A DNA stretch of 44,248 bases from Clostridiaceae bacterium (GCA_003553525.1 PWEO01000198.1:1-44248); one strand, 5' to 3'. Shown: positions 8,817-17,781, counted from the first letter of the stretch. Numbers and translations: made by a program. Notes: a model not told the origin generated them from the letters alone.

Positions 8817-8853
8817 GGACGAAGTCCCGGGACAAATAGGGCTTCGTCCTTTT
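8817..8853 (+). terminator. Rho-independent terminator of ackA
   Basis: GGACGAAG (8817-8824) pairs perfectly with CTTCGTCC (8842-8849). An inner CCC/GGG extension sits across a one-base bulge, and a TTTT run (8850-8853) follows. It ends 23 bases before the next promoter. Confidence 0.85.
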
Positions 8854-8875
8854 AAAGCCTGTCAAATATAAGTAC

Positions 8876-8904
8876 TTGACAAAACCTTAAATGGTTTGTA
8901 TAAT
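8876..8904 (+). promoter_or_regulatory. Perfect-consensus sigma-A promoter for yceD-rpmF
   Basis: TTGACA (8876-8881), a 17-base spacer and TATAAT (8899-8904) give a 12/12 match to the housekeeping promoter at optimal spacing. The spacer contains a small dyad (AAACC ... GGTTT). Transcription should start near 8911, leaving a leader of about 26 bases to the ATG at 8937. Confidence 0.9.
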
Positions 8905-8936
8905 CAAATTTGTCAATGCTCAAGAGGGGGGTTATA

Positions 8937-9461
8937 ATGAAAATAAATCTTAGAAAAGCAAAAGAAGAAAATGATCAATATCTGGATCTTGATCTCAATG
9001 TTGATATCCGGTCTATTGAAGGGGTTCATAGCTTGAAAGTCAAAGAACCGATTCATGGGGAAGGCAAAATATATTTTACCCGGGACGGCGTGTTTCTGAA
9101 TCTGACGGCTAAAGCTCTGGTAGAAAGCAGTTGCAGTAGGTGCTTGAAAGATTTTGAAGAAACCCTGCAGCTTAAATTGAACTATGAAATTGTAAGCTCT
9201 GAAATAGCCGAAGAAATGGATCAGGAAGAGGACATTTTAGTGGTGGATCATGATGTGATCGACTTAGAGGAGATTATCATCGAAGAGCTTATTATGAAGG
9301 CGCCCATGAAACCTCTGTGCAAAGAAGATTGCAAGGGGATTTGTAATAGTTGTGGTCAAAACCTGGAAGAGGGAAGTTGTAACTGTGCACCCAATGAGGA
9401 AATTAACGAAACCATTGATCCAAGACTTGCAAAGCTCAAGGGCTTATTGAAAGAAGATTAA
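8937..9461 (+). CDS. yceD: YceD/DUF177 family protein (23S rRNA accumulation protein)
   Basis: This 174-residue DUF177 protein has the family's Cys motif CSRC (in [13 protein letters not shown]), and near the C-terminus [16 protein letters not shown] followed by SCNC, a probable metal site. Family members affect 23S rRNA accumulation; plant homologues are plastid proteins needed for 23S rRNA processing. The ATG at 8937 follows a GAGGGGGG site. An upstream in-frame start at 8910 would fall on the predicted transcription start and is rejected. The rpmF gene begins 14 bases after the stop, the near-universal partner. Confidence 0.9.
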   Translation: MKINLRKAKEENDQYLDLDLNVDIRSIEGVHSLKVKEPIHGEGKIYFTRDGVFLNLTAKALVESSCSRCLKDFEETLQLKLNYEIVSSEIAEEMDQEEDILVVDHDVIDLEEIIIEELIMKAPMKPLCKEDCKGICNSCGQNLEEGSCNCAPNEEINETIDPRLAKLKGLLKED

Positions 9462-9475
9462 GGAGGTGTAAGTCA

Positions 9476-9655
9476 ATGGCAGTACCAAAGCGCAAAACCA
9501 GTAAATCAAAGAAAAACATGAGAAGAGCGTCGAACTCCAAGTTTTTAGCAACGGGATTTGTAAAGTGTCCGAATTGCGGAGAAACGAAATTACCTCATAG
9601 AGTATGTTCCGATTGTGGACACTACAAGGGTAAAGAAGTGGTTGAAACTGAATAA
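9476..9655 (+). CDS. rpmF: 50S ribosomal protein L32
   Basis: A 59-codon gene encodes [20 protein letters not shown] and continues to a zinc ribbon [18 protein letters not shown], the zinc-binding form of L32. A strong AAGGAGG site (9460-9466) precedes the ATG at 9476. L32 is a large-subunit protein; the gene pairs with yceD and is closed by a terminator. It lies just upstream of the FapR/fatty acid operon, an arrangement shared by many bacteria. Confidence 0.96.
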   Translation: MAVPKRKTSKSKKNMRRASNSKFLATGFVKCPNCGETKLPHRVCSDCGHYKGKEVVETE

Positions 9656-9672
9656 TAATAAAACTTAAGAAG

Positions 9673-9704
9673 ATAGTAATGTGATTATACATTGCTATTT
9701 TTTT
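9673..9704 (+). terminator. Rho-independent terminator of yceD-rpmF
   Basis: ATAGTAATGT (9673-9682) and ACATTGCTAT (9689-9698) form a 10-bp stem with one G-U pair and a 6-base loop. Uninterrupted T bases continue to 9704. Confidence 0.88.
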
Positions 9705-9755
9705 ATGGGCTAAACCGAGAAAGCACATTAATTCCGGGGAAAAATAAAAAAAGAA

Positions 9756-9784
9756 TTGATTTTTAGATAAGGATACTATATACT
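9756..9784 (+). promoter_or_regulatory. Sigma-A promoter of the fapR-fab operon
   Basis: TTGATT (9756-9761), a 17-base spacer and TATACT (9779-9784) form a good sigma-A promoter. The predicted start near 9791 coincides with the left edge of the FapR-type palindrome, so repressor binding would block initiation. Confidence 0.8.
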
Positions 9785-9790
9785 GTCTTT

Positions 9791-9818
9791 ATGACTAGGT
9801 ACTAATTATTAGTACTAA
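9791..9818. promoter_or_regulatory. FapR operator
   Basis: The core GTACTAAT-T-ATTAGTAC (9799-9815) is a perfect 17-bp palindrome flanked by AGG on the left and TAA on the right. Read on the minus strand, the left half gives ATTAGTACCTAGTC, matching the known FapR operator (TTAGTACC... type). It overlaps the predicted transcription start, and the fapR ATG is 20 bases downstream. This predicts autoregulation of the operon, relieved by malonyl-CoA. Confidence 0.85.
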
Positions 9819-9837
9819 ATGTGAGGGAGATGTTGGA

Positions 9838-10419
9838 ATGAGCAAAAGAAAGCGCCTTTCAAAGAAGGAGCGGCAGGAAAAATTGAAGGAAATGATTAAA
9901 GAAGATCCCTTCCAAAATGATGAGGAATTAGCAGCGAGCTTTGACGTCAGCATTCAAACCCTCCGTCTGGATCGAATGGAAATGGGAATTCCCGAACTTC
10001 GGGAACGATTTAGAAATGTTGCCCAAGGGAACTACGAGAAGGTTCGAAGCATGGTGGGAGCCGAGATTGTAGGAGAGCTTATAGATTTAACCTTAGGAAA
10101 ACAAGGGATCTCAATTCTGGAAACCAATGAAGAGATGACCTTTAAAAAAACCAATATTGTTCGGGGTCATCATATTTTCTCTCAAGCGGAATCCCTGGCC
10201 ATGGCAGTCATTGACGCCGATGTGGCATTAACCGGAGTTGCCAATATAAAATACTTAAAACCCATATACTTAGGGGATAAATTAGTTGCAAAAGCAGAAC
10301 TGGTACGGATACGGGGAAATAAACATTTTGTTCATGTGAAAATATCCGTTAATCAAAAACAGGTTTTCCGGGGCAAATTTATTTTCGTCTCATTAAGTAT
10401 GGATGTGGATGAAGAATAA
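9838..10419 (+). CDS. fapR: Transcription factor FapR, fatty acid and phospholipid repressor
   Basis: The 193-residue FapR has an N-terminal DeoR-like helix-turn-helix (about residues 8-60, with [22 protein letters not shown]) and a C-terminal hot-dog fold thioesterase-like ligand domain ([23 protein letters not shown] and following). FapR represses fatty acid and phospholipid genes, and malonyl-CoA releases it from DNA. The gene has its own promoter and operator and is followed by plsX after 121 bases, as in Bacillus (fapR-plsX-fabD-fabG). Confidence 0.95.
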   Translation: MSKRKRLSKKERQEKLKEMIKEDPFQNDEELAASFDVSIQTLRLDRMEMGIPELRERFRNVAQGNYEKVRSMVGAEIVGELIDLTLGKQGISILETNEEMTFKKTNIVRGHHIFSQAESLAMAVIDADVALTGVANIKYLKPIYLGDKLVAKAELVRIRGNKHFVHVKISVNQKQVFRGKFIFVSLSMDVDEE

Positions 10420-10540
10420 CTGGAAAGACTTCCTTAATGAAAAGCAGTAAGAACTAAAATATATTGAAAAAAATAGAGTGAAATGTAAAACCGGGGGAAA
10501 ACAAAAACAAGGAAATAAACTGAAAGTAGGAGGGGTTCGC

Positions 10541-11539
10541 GTGATACTAGCCATAGACGGCATGGGAGGAGACCATGCACCGCAGTCCACGGTACAAGGA
10601 GCCGTAGATGCAGTAAAAGAATACGGAGTTACGGTACTGATCACCGGAGATCAAGAAATACTATCTAAAGAGCTTCAACAATATGAGTACGATAAAGAAA
10701 AAATTGAAATCATCCACTGCAGTGAAAAAATTGAAAATGAAGATCAACCGGTAAAAGCCATACGGAGAAAGAAAGATTCCTCCATGGTGGTGGCTCTAAA
10801 CCTTGTAAAGGAAGGACGGGCGGAAGCCGTTATTTCTGCAGGAAATACGGGAGCCCTACTAGCCGGGGGATTATTTATCCTGGGAAGGATTAAAGGAATT
10901 GATCGTCCTGCACTAGCCCCGGTTTTCCCCCATGAAAACGGAGCCTCGGTACTCATCGACGGCGGTGCCAACACAGAATGCAAGGGAAAAAACTTACTAC
11001 AGTTCGGTGTTATGGGCAGTCTTTACTCGGAACATATTCTTGGGGTAAAAAACCCTAAGGTTTCCTTAGTGAATGTAGGGGCGGAAAAGGGTAAAGGCAA
11101 TGAGCTTACCAAAGAGGCTTATGATCTTTTAGAGGAAAGTTCATTGAACTTTACAGGTAATATGGAAGCAAGAGACCTGCCTAGGGGAAAGACTGATGTG
11201 ATTGTATGCGACGGCTTTACGGGGAATATTATCTTGAAGTTAACCGAGGGCGTCTTTATGACGGTGTTTGATCTGTTAAAAGAGAAATTCACCAAGTCCT
11301 TCTTGACAAAAATTGCCGCAGGGATCTTACGACCGGAACTTCGGCAAATAAAGAAAGATTATGATTATACGGAACATGGTGGGGCCCCTTTCTTAGGGGT
11401 ACAGGGTGTGCTGATAAAGGCACACGGAAGTTCTAACGGAAAAGCGGTTAAAAATGCTCTTCGTCAAGGAAAAAGATTTGCGGACAATAATATCGTAGAG
11501 AAAATAGCAGAAGAAATACAGGAAACCCTAACGAATTAG
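10541..11539 (+). CDS. plsX: Phosphate acyltransferase PlsX
   Basis: This 332-residue PlsX starts [15 protein letters not shown], with the family motif near the start, then [15 protein letters not shown] and [13 protein letters not shown]. It converts acyl-ACP to acyl-phosphate for PlsY, and runs in reverse to feed FakA-made acyl-phosphate into elongation. A longer reading frame exists upstream, but GTG 10541 has a strong TAGGAGGGG site (10527-10535) and gives the canonical N-terminus and length. It is second in the FapR operon. Confidence 0.96.
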   Translation: MILAIDGMGGDHAPQSTVQGAVDAVKEYGVTVLITGDQEILSKELQQYEYDKEKIEIIHCSEKIENEDQPVKAIRRKKDSSMVVALNLVKEGRAEAVISAGNTGALLAGGLFILGRIKGIDRPALAPVFPHENGASVLIDGGANTECKGKNLLQFGVMGSLYSEHILGVKNPKVSLVNVGAEKGKGNELTKEAYDLLEESSLNFTGNMEARDLPRGKTDVIVCDGFTGNIILKLTEGVFMTVFDLLKEKFTKSFLTKIAAGILRPELRQIKKDYDYTEHGGAPFLGVQGVLIKAHGSSNGKAVKNALRQGKRFADNNIVEKIAEEIQETLTN

Positions 11540-11550
11540 GAGATGATGAT

Positions 11551-12552
11551 TTGAATCATAGAATGAGTATTGGCATTACCGGTACAGGAAAAGCCTTGCC
11601 GGAGAAAATTATTACCAACAAAGATTTGGAAACCATGGTGGATACCAATGACGAATGGATTCGGTCCCGGACGGGAATTGGAAGCCGGCGGGTAGTGGAT
11701 GAAGGGACGGCAACTTCGGACTTAGCTACGGGATCTGCGTTAAAAGCTTTAGAGGACAGCGGGTTGGCCCCGGAAGATGTGGATCTGATTATTGTGGCTA
11801 CGGTAACGCCGGATATGGCATTCCCCTCCACGGCCTGTATCGTTCAAAAGAATCTAGGGGCATCCAGAGCCATCGCCTTTGATATTGAAGCGGCTTGCTC
11901 GGGATTCGTATACGCCATGTCTGTGGCGGAAAATATGATCCGGGGGGGGATGGCGAAAAATGCGTTGATTATCGGAGCCGAGACCCTCAGTAAAATTATG
12001 AACTGGGAAGACCGTAACACCTGTGTCCTTTTCGGGGACGGAGCGGGAGCCGCAGTCCTTCAGGAAGTGGAAGAGGGATACGGAATACAGGGAATCACCC
12101 TTGGGGCTAACGGTGCTAAGGGCGAGGTACTTAAACAACCTGCGGGAGGTTCAAGAATTCCCGCCAGTCATGAAAGTGTGGAAAATAAACTTCATTATAT
12201 AACCATGGACGGCAACGAAGTTTTCAAATTCGCCGTACGGATTATGGGACAATCTTCATTGGAAGTCTTAAAGAAAAGCGGAAAAAGCATTGAGGATGTG
12301 GACTTTTTAATTCCCCATCAGGCCAATATCCGGATTATCGATGCGGCGGCTAAAAGGTTGAAACTGTCAAAGGACAAAGTATATGTAAATCTTCATAAAT
12401 ACGGAAATTTATCCGCGGGGTCCATCCCCGTAGCCTTGGATGAGGCAGCGAAGGAAGGTAAGCTGATTAAGGGTGAGAATATTTTACTGGTAGCCTTCGG
12501 TGGAGGACTCACTTGGGGATCGAGCTTAATAAAATGGTCAAAAGAGGTGTAG
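11551..12552 (+). CDS. fabH: 3-oxoacyl-ACP synthase III FabH
   Basis: The 333-residue KAS III condenses acetyl-CoA (or branched acyl-CoA) with malonyl-ACP to start fatty acid synthesis. The thiolase-fold catalytic triad is visible: Cys116 in EAACSGF, His256 in IPHQAN and Asn286 in YGNLSAGS. The N-terminal NDEWIRSRTGI segment is typical. The start is TTG 11551 after AGGAGA, 11 bases downstream of plsX. The next gene follows after 3 bases, which indicates tight translational coupling. Confidence 0.97.
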   Translation: MNHRMSIGITGTGKALPEKIITNKDLETMVDTNDEWIRSRTGIGSRRVVDEGTATSDLATGSALKALEDSGLAPEDVDLIIVATVTPDMAFPSTACIVQKNLGASRAIAFDIEAACSGFVYAMSVAENMIRGGMAKNALIIGAETLSKIMNWEDRNTCVLFGDGAGAAVLQEVEEGYGIQGITLGANGAKGEVLKQPAGGSRIPASHESVENKLHYITMDGNEVFKFAVRIMGQSSLEVLKKSGKSIEDVDFLIPHQANIRIIDAAAKRLKLSKDKVYVNLHKYGNLSAGSIPVALDEAAKEGKLIKGENILLVAFGGGLTWGSSLIKWSKEV

Positions 12553-12555
12553 ACA

Positions 12556-13503
12556 ATGAAAACAAGAATAACAGAACTACTTAATATAGATTATCCCATT
12601 ATTCAAGGGGGAATGGCCTGGGTCTCCGATGCAGATTTGGCAGCGGCGGTATCGGAAGCCGGGGGTCTGGGAATCATCGCCGGAGGAAATGCTCCGAGAG
12701 AAGTCATTGAAAAAGAGATTAAACGAGCCAGAACCTTAACGGATAAAGACTTCGGTGTAAACGTTATGCTCCTATCTCCCTTTGTGGATGATATCATAGA
12801 CCTGGTAATTGAAGAAAAAATCCCGGTGATCACCACGGGAGCCGGTAATCCGGGGAAATACATGGAGCGCTTAATGGCCATCGGCACAAAAGTCTTGCCT
12901 GTGGTGCCCTCCGTGGCATTAGCCCAACGGATGGAAAAAATCGGAGCCAATGCCGTTATTATCGAAGGTACTGAAGCGGGAGGTCATATCGGCGAGGTTA
13001 CCACCATGTCCTTAACACCCCAGGTGGTGGACGCCTTAACCATCCCTGTAATTGCAGCCGGAGGGATTGCCGACGGCAGGGGTATGCTTGCGGCTCTTAG
13101 CCTCGGTGCGGAAGGGGTTCAAATCGGAACCCGGTTTATCTGTTCCACGGAGTGCACCGTACATGAAAAATATAAACAAAAGGTGATCGCAGCCAAGGAC
13201 CGCGATGCCGTGGTTACCGCCAGAAGTACCGGGCATCCCGTAAGAGTCCTTAGAAATCAATTTACGAAGGAATTTATGAAACTGGAAAAATTAAATACTC
13301 CAAAGGAAGCCTTGGAAGAAGCCGGGGTTGGAAAATTACGAATGGCTGTGGTCGACGGGGATGTTGACGGAGGTTCAGTTATGGCAGGACAGGTTGCGGG
13401 ACTTGTAAAAGATATTAAGCCCTGCAAAGAAATTATAGATGAAATTATCAGTGATGTATCTTCGAATAATCGAAAAATCACAGAGATATTAAAGGAGGGT
13501 TAA
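12556..13503 (+). CDS. fabK: FMN-dependent enoyl-ACP reductase II FabK
   Basis: The 315-residue nitronate-monooxygenase-like TIM barrel has the FabK N-terminus YPIIQGGMAWVSDADLAAAV, the phosphate/FMN loops AGGLGIIAGG and IEGTEAGGHIGE, and PVIAAGGIADGRGMLAAL with a GVQIGTRF segment. Its place between fabH and fabD supports FabK over nitronate monooxygenase. It carries out the last reduction of each elongation cycle. No FabI or FabV is present in the cluster; FabK enzymes are typically insensitive to triclosan. Confidence 0.93.
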   Translation: MKTRITELLNIDYPIIQGGMAWVSDADLAAAVSEAGGLGIIAGGNAPREVIEKEIKRARTLTDKDFGVNVMLLSPFVDDIIDLVIEEKIPVITTGAGNPGKYMERLMAIGTKVLPVVPSVALAQRMEKIGANAVIIEGTEAGGHIGEVTTMSLTPQVVDALTIPVIAAGGIADGRGMLAALSLGAEGVQIGTRFICSTECTVHEKYKQKVIAAKDRDAVVTARSTGHPVRVLRNQFTKEFMKLEKLNTPKEALEEAGVGKLRMAVVDGDVDGGSVMAGQVAGLVKDIKPCKEIIDEIISDVSSNNRKITEILKEG

Positions 13504-13505
13504 TT

Positions 13506-14453
13506 ATGGGAAAAGTAGCATTCGTCTTTCCGGGACAGGGAGCTCAGTACTCCGGTATGGGAAAAGAATTTTACGAGAATTTTTCCGTAGCACGGCAGGT
13601 TTTTGAGCAGGCAAGCCACCGTTTGGGAATGGATATGAAACGTTTATGTTTTGAGGGAACCGATGAAGAACTTAAAAAAACTGAAAACACCCAGCCCGCT
13701 ATACTGACCACTTCCGTTGCCTTATTGGAAGTTTTGGAAGTGGAAGGAATTCAATGTGATATGACCGCAGGTCTCAGTCTTGGAGAATACACCTCTTTGG
13801 TATCCTCCGGGGTGTTGGATTTTGAAGATGCGGTTGCTATTGTTCAAAAGCGTGGACGATATATGCAGGAAGCCGTACCGGAAGGTGTCGGCGCCATGGC
13901 GGCGATTTTAGGTCTGGATAAAGAAATATTAATGGGATGTATTCACGAGGCTTCGGCCCATGGAATCGTGGAAGTGGCAAACTATAACAGCCCGGCCCAA
14001 ATTGTAATCTCCGGAGAAGTTGACGGCGTAAAAAAAGCTGCGGAACTGGCAAAGGCCAGCGGTGCAAGAAAAGCGGTTATTTTACCGGTCAGTGCTCCCT
14101 TTCACAGCAGTCTGTTAAAGCCTGCGGGAGAAAGACTGAAAGCAGAACTTCAAAAAGCCCGCATCGGAAATATTAATATTCCCGTAATTACCAACACCGA
14201 AGCCCGAATGCTGGAGGGGGAAAATCATGTGATTTCCAATTTGGTAAAACAGGTGAGTCAGTCGGTAAAATGGCAGGAATCCGTGGAATACATGATGGCC
14301 GAAGGGGTGGATACCTTTATTGAAATCGGTCCGGGGAAAACCTTAAGCGGTTTTATCAAACGAATTGCAAAGGACAACAACCGGTCGGTGAATATGATGA
14401 ATATCGAAAACGTCCAGGACTTAAAAGGACTTACCCAAAGAATTCGAGTTTAA
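13506..14453 (+). CDS. fabD: Malonyl-CoA:ACP transacylase FabD
   Basis: This 315-residue acyltransferase opens with the VFPGQGAQYSGMG motif. Catalytic Ser91 lies in GLSLGEYT and His200 in SAPFHSSLL. It loads malonate from CoA onto ACP for FabH and FabF. The ATG lies 3 bases after the fabK stop, and the next gene follows after 12 bases with an AAGGAGG site. It competes with FapR for the same malonyl-CoA pool, the signal for this operon. Confidence 0.97.
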   Translation: MGKVAFVFPGQGAQYSGMGKEFYENFSVARQVFEQASHRLGMDMKRLCFEGTDEELKKTENTQPAILTTSVALLEVLEVEGIQCDMTAGLSLGEYTSLVSSGVLDFEDAVAIVQKRGRYMQEAVPEGVGAMAAILGLDKEILMGCIHEASAHGIVEVANYNSPAQIVISGEVDGVKKAAELAKASGARKAVILPVSAPFHSSLLKPAGERLKAELQKARIGNINIPVITNTEARMLEGENHVISNLVKQVSQSVKWQESVEYMMAEGVDTFIEIGPGKTLSGFIKRIAKDNNRSVNMMNIENVQDLKGLTQRIRV

Positions 14454-14465
14454 GGAGGAATTTAT

Positions 14466-15209
14466 TTGAGACTACAAGGTAAAAATGCATTGGTTACGGG
14501 AGGTTCCCGGGGAATTGGAAAAGCCATTGCTCTGGAGTTGGCAAAGCAGGGTGCCAATGTGGCAATCAACTTTACAAGCAATGAAGCAAAAGCCCTTGAA
14601 GTGGTAAATGAAATTGAGAAGTTCGGCGTACAGGCCCTATCCATCAAAGGAAATGTAACGGATATCACCGAGGTGGAGAGCATGATTGAAACCTTTAATG
14701 AAAACTTCGATACCATGGATATTTTAGTTAATAACGCAGGCATTACAAAGGACAATCTCTTAATCCGCATGAAGGAAGAGGATTGGGACGGAGTCATGGA
14801 TGTGAATCTTAAAGGGGTATTCCTGACCACCAAAGCCGTGGCAAGAAAAATGATGAAACAAAAGAAGGGTAAAATTATCAACTTATCCTCTGTGGTAGGC
14901 GTTATGGGTAATCCCGGACAAGGGAACTACTGCGCGTCCAAAGCCGGGGTTATCGGCTTTACCAAATCCATTGCCAAGGAACTGGGCGGGAAAAATATCA
15001 CGGTCAATGCCATTGCTCCCGGATTTATCGAAACCGATATGACGGAAGTGCTTTCCGATAAAGCAAAAGAAGCAATGCTTGGAAGTGTACCCTTGAAGCG
15101 TGCGGGAAAACCGGAAGACGTGGCGAGGCTAGTGAGTTTTTTAAGCAGTGAAGACGCCGACTATATTACCGGGCAGGTCATCCATGTGGATGGCGGCATG
15201 GTGATGTAG
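14466..15209 (+). CDS. fabG: 3-oxoacyl-ACP reductase FabG
   Basis: The 247-residue short-chain dehydrogenase has the cofactor motif TGGSRGIGKA, the structural NNAG motif, and the catalytic residues Ser142 (NLSSVVG), Tyr155 and Lys159 (YCASK). The C-terminal YITGQVIHVDGGMVM is typical of FabG. It reduces 3-oxoacyl-ACP with NADPH. The start is TTG 14466, after AAGGAGG. fabZ, the dehydratase needed between FabG and FabK, is not in the cluster and must lie elsewhere. Confidence 0.96.
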   Translation: MRLQGKNALVTGGSRGIGKAIALELAKQGANVAINFTSNEAKALEVVNEIEKFGVQALSIKGNVTDITEVESMIETFNENFDTMDILVNNAGITKDNLLIRMKEEDWDGVMDVNLKGVFLTTKAVARKMMKQKKGKIINLSSVVGVMGNPGQGNYCASKAGVIGFTKSIAKELGGKNITVNAIAPGFIETDMTEVLSDKAKEAMLGSVPLKRAGKPEDVARLVSFLSSEDADYITGQVIHVDGGMVM

Positions 15210-15260
15210 TACAGGCTTAATCAATAAAATAAAAAACAAAAATAATAGGAGGAATACAAA

Positions 15261-15491
15261 ATGACATTTGAAAAAGTAAAAGAAATTATCGTAGAGCAAT
15301 TAGGACTAGAGGAAAGCCAAGAGATTAAAAGAGAGACTTCCCTGATTAATGATTTGGAAGCGGATTCTTTAGATGCGGTGGAAATTGTTATGGCCATTGA
15401 AGATGAATTCGGAATTGAAATTCCCGACGAAGAAGCGGAAGGGTTTAAAAACATCGGAGATATCGTAGACTTTGTGGAAAAAACCAAATAA
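15261..15491 (+). CDS. acpP: Acyl carrier protein
   Basis: The 76-residue acidic four-helix ACP carries the phosphopantetheine attachment site in [19 protein letters not shown], with Ser36 at the standard position. It is modified by a phosphopantetheinyl transferase using CoA (CoaD pathway). A GGAGG site precedes the ATG. A GC-rich hairpin lies between acpP and fabF and could set relative expression. Confidence 0.98.
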   Translation: MTFEKVKEIIVEQLGLEESQEIKRETSLINDLEADSLDAVEIVMAIEDEFGIEIPDEEAEGFKNIGDIVDFVEKTK

Positions 15492-15496
15492 TTATC

Positions 15497-15530
15497 AGAT
15501 TACCGAAGCCCCCAACGGGGCTTCTTATCT
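15497..15530 (+). terminator. Hairpin between acpP and fabF (attenuator or processing site)
   Basis: GAAGCCCC (15505-15512) pairs perfectly with GGGGCTTC (15517-15524) around a CAAC loop. An outer AGAT/ATCT (15497-15500/15527-15530) extends it. It starts 6 bases after the acpP stop and lacks a strong T run, so partial termination or 3'-end protection of the abundant acpP message is more likely than full termination. Confidence 0.6.
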
Positions 15531-15619
15531 GCACTGAGAAACACTAATGTTAGCAGCAAAACCCAAAGAGGATCAATGCCGGGAATGCATGTATCATTCG
15601 TGGTAAAGGAGGTTTTATT

Positions 15620-16861
15620 ATGAAAAAAAGAGTAGTAGTTACGGGGATTGGCTGTATTACACCAGTAGGCCATGGGAAAGAGGAATTCTGGAAGGCCATA
15701 ACCGAGGGGCGTTCAGGTTTGGGACCAATTACAAAATTTGACGCCGTCGACTATCCTACAAAAATCGCAGCGGAAGTAAAGGATTTTAACGTAGAAGATT
15801 ATATGGAAAAAAAAGAAGCGAAAAAAATGGATTTATTCGTACAATACGCCGTGGCGGGAGCAAAGCTCGCCATGGAAGATAGTGAAATTAACACGGACAA
15901 CATTGACCATGAGGAGTTCGGTGTGGTGCTCGGCTCGGGTATCGGTGGTATTTCCACCTTTGAAGAACAACATAAAAAAATGCTGGAAAAAGGACCTCGA
16001 AGAATCAGTCCCTTTTTCATTCCGATGATGATTGTAAACATGGCCTCAGGCCAGGTATCCATGAGTCTTGGGGCGAAAGGTCCCAACACCACTGTGGTCA
16101 CAGCCTGCGCTTCTGCGACCAATGCCATTGGAGAAGCCTTTAAAATCATCGAGCGCGGAGACGCAAAGCTGATGATCACCGGTGGTACGGAAGCTTCCAT
16201 TACCCCGGTTTCCATCGGAGGATTTTGCTCCATGAAAGCGATGTCCACTGCCAATGAAGAGCCCCCAAAGGCCAGTCGTCCCTTTGACAAAAACCGGGAC
16301 GGTTTCGTTATGGGCGAGGGAAGCGGTATTTTGCTTCTGGAAGAATTGGACCACGCCTTAGAACGGGGAGCGGAGATTTACGGAGAAATGATAGGCTATG
16401 GTATGAGTGCCGATGCTTATCATATTACGGCACCGGCACCGGAAGGAGAAGGGGGAAAAAGAGCCATGCTCAAAGCCCTTGCTGACGGCAATACACCGCC
16501 GGAAGCCGTTGATTATATCAATGCCCATGGTACCAGCACCCCTTATAATGATCAGTTTGAAACCATGGCGATCAAAAGCGTCTTTAAGGATCATGCGAAA
16601 AACTTAGCCATAAGTTCTACAAAATCCATGACGGGTCATCTTTTAGGAGCCGCAGGAGGCATTGAAGCCATCGCCTCGGTACTGGCCATCAAGCACGGGA
16701 TAGTACCTCCAACCATTAACTATGAGACCCCTGATGAGGAATGTGATCTGAATTACACTCCCAACAAAGCGGTGAAACGAACAGTGAATTATGCGCTGTC
16801 TAACTCCTTAGGTTTTGGTGGGCATAACGCCACGATTCTATTTAAAAAGTTTCAAGATTAA
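15620..16861 (+). CDS. fabF: 3-oxoacyl-ACP synthase II FabF
   Basis: This 413-residue KAS II has the Cys163-His303-His340 triad at canonical positions ([20 protein letters not shown] and [13 protein letters not shown]). It elongates acyl-ACP chains with malonyl-ACP. The ATG 15620 follows AAAGGAGG. It is the last gene before a very strong terminator; fabZ and the accBC/accDA genes that often follow in clostridial operons are absent. Confidence 0.97.
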   Translation: MKKRVVVTGIGCITPVGHGKEEFWKAITEGRSGLGPITKFDAVDYPTKIAAEVKDFNVEDYMEKKEAKKMDLFVQYAVAGAKLAMEDSEINTDNIDHEEFGVVLGSGIGGISTFEEQHKKMLEKGPRRISPFFIPMMIVNMASGQVSMSLGAKGPNTTVVTACASATNAIGEAFKIIERGDAKLMITGGTEASITPVSIGGFCSMKAMSTANEEPPKASRPFDKNRDGFVMGEGSGILLLEELDHALERGAEIYGEMIGYGMSADAYHITAPAPEGEGGKRAMLKALADGNTPPEAVDYINAHGTSTPYNDQFETMAIKSVFKDHAKNLAISSTKSMTGHLLGAAGGIEAIASVLAIKHGIVPPTINYETPDEECDLNYTPNKAVKRTVNYALSNSLGFGGHNATILFKKFQD

Positions 16862-16903
16862 TTATCAGCCCTTATATCTTAGGGATATAGTCACATACTC
16901 CTT

Positions 16904-16948
16904 AAAAACTATGGAAGCACCCGTGATAGATGCTTCCATAGTTTTTTT
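16904..16948 (+). terminator. Strong rho-independent terminator of the fatty acid operon
   Basis: A 16-bp stem (16904-16919 with 16931-16946; core ACTATGGAAGCA/TGCTTCCATAGT) has an 11-base loop and ends in a run of seven T bases (16942-16948). It separates the fab genes from rnc. Confidence 0.93.
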
Positions 16949-16963
16949 ATGGGTTAAATACCT

Positions 16964-16992
16964 TTAGCAGGAAACAACTTTTATGGTATACT
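16964..16992 (+). promoter_or_regulatory. Extended -10 promoter for rnc-smc-ftsY
   Basis: TATACT (16987-16992) is preceded by TGG, an extended -10 element (TGn). The -35 match is weak (TTAGCA, 16964-16969, 17-base spacer). It sits between the fabF terminator and rnc. Confidence 0.6.
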
Positions 16993-17042
16993 AAGGGTTG
17001 AAGTTCTAAAGGTAATAAAAATGAAATTAAGGAGCAATGCTC

Positions 17043-17765
17043 ATGTCAACACTGAAAATCGGATCCAATCGAAAGAAAAAACTGCAAAAAATCCAACGGG
17101 AAACCGGTTATATATTTAATGATGAGACTATCCTAAATCAAGCCTTGATTCATCGTTCCTACGCCAATGAATTTAAACGGGATAAGGTTTACGATAATGA
17201 ACGCTTGGAGTTCTTAGGGGATTCGGTGCTGGGCTTGGTGGTCAGCAACTTCCTGTTTAATGAATACCGGGATCTGACGGAAGGGGAGCTTAGTAAATAC
17301 CGGGCAAATCTGGTATGCGAAGAATCCTTAAGTAAAATTGCAACCACCCTGGAACTGGGTGAATACTTATTGTTGGGAAAAGGAGAGGAAGCCAACGGAG
17401 GACGCCAAAGATCCTCGATTCTGGCGGATGCTTTGGAAGCCCTTATCGGAGGGATTTATCTGGATGGGGGTATGGCAGCGGTTCAGCGGTTTATCGTTCT
17501 GCGTTTTTTCAATGGAGGCACCTTTGAGCAGGAAGAGATTTCGAAAAAGGATTTTAAGACCACATTCCAGGAAAAAATCCAAAAACTGGGCTATGGAGAA
17601 ATAGAGTACCGCATTATCCGGGAATGGGGCCCCGATCATGATAAAAATTTCGAAGTAGAGGTTAAAGTGGGAAGTCGTACCTTTGAAAAAGGGACAGGGA
17701 AAACCAAGAAAGAAGCGGAGCAGCAAGCGGCCCATAACAGTATAAAAAAAATCGAACAGCCGTAA
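17043..17765 (+). CDS. rnc: Ribonuclease III
   Basis: The 240-residue enzyme has the RNase III signature NERLEFLGDSVL (residues 52-63), second-site acidic residues in ILADALEALIGGIYLD, and a C-terminal double-stranded RNA-binding domain (about 165-238, ending GTGKTKKEAEQQAAHNSI). It processes rRNA precursors and other duplex RNA. An ATG at 17037 lies only 2 bases from AAGGAG, so the ATG at 17043 (8-base spacing) is preferred. smc follows after 16 bases, the classic rnc-smc-ftsY set. Confidence 0.95.
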   Translation: MSTLKIGSNRKKKLQKIQRETGYIFNDETILNQALIHRSYANEFKRDKVYDNERLEFLGDSVLGLVVSNFLFNEYRDLTEGELSKYRANLVCEESLSKIATTLELGEYLLLGKGEEANGGRQRSSILADALEALIGGIYLDGGMAAVQRFIVLRFFNGGTFEQEEISKKDFKTTFQEKIQKLGYGEIEYRIIREWGPDHDKNFEVEVKVGSRTFEKGTGKTKKEAEQQAAHNSIKKIEQP

Positions 17766-17781
17766 GGGGGGTGAGGATGTC

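Noticed and set aside
12556-13503. Nitronate monooxygenase instead of FabK
   Set aside because: The families are homologous, but the position between fabH and fabD and the absence of any other enoyl reductase in the cluster favour FabK.
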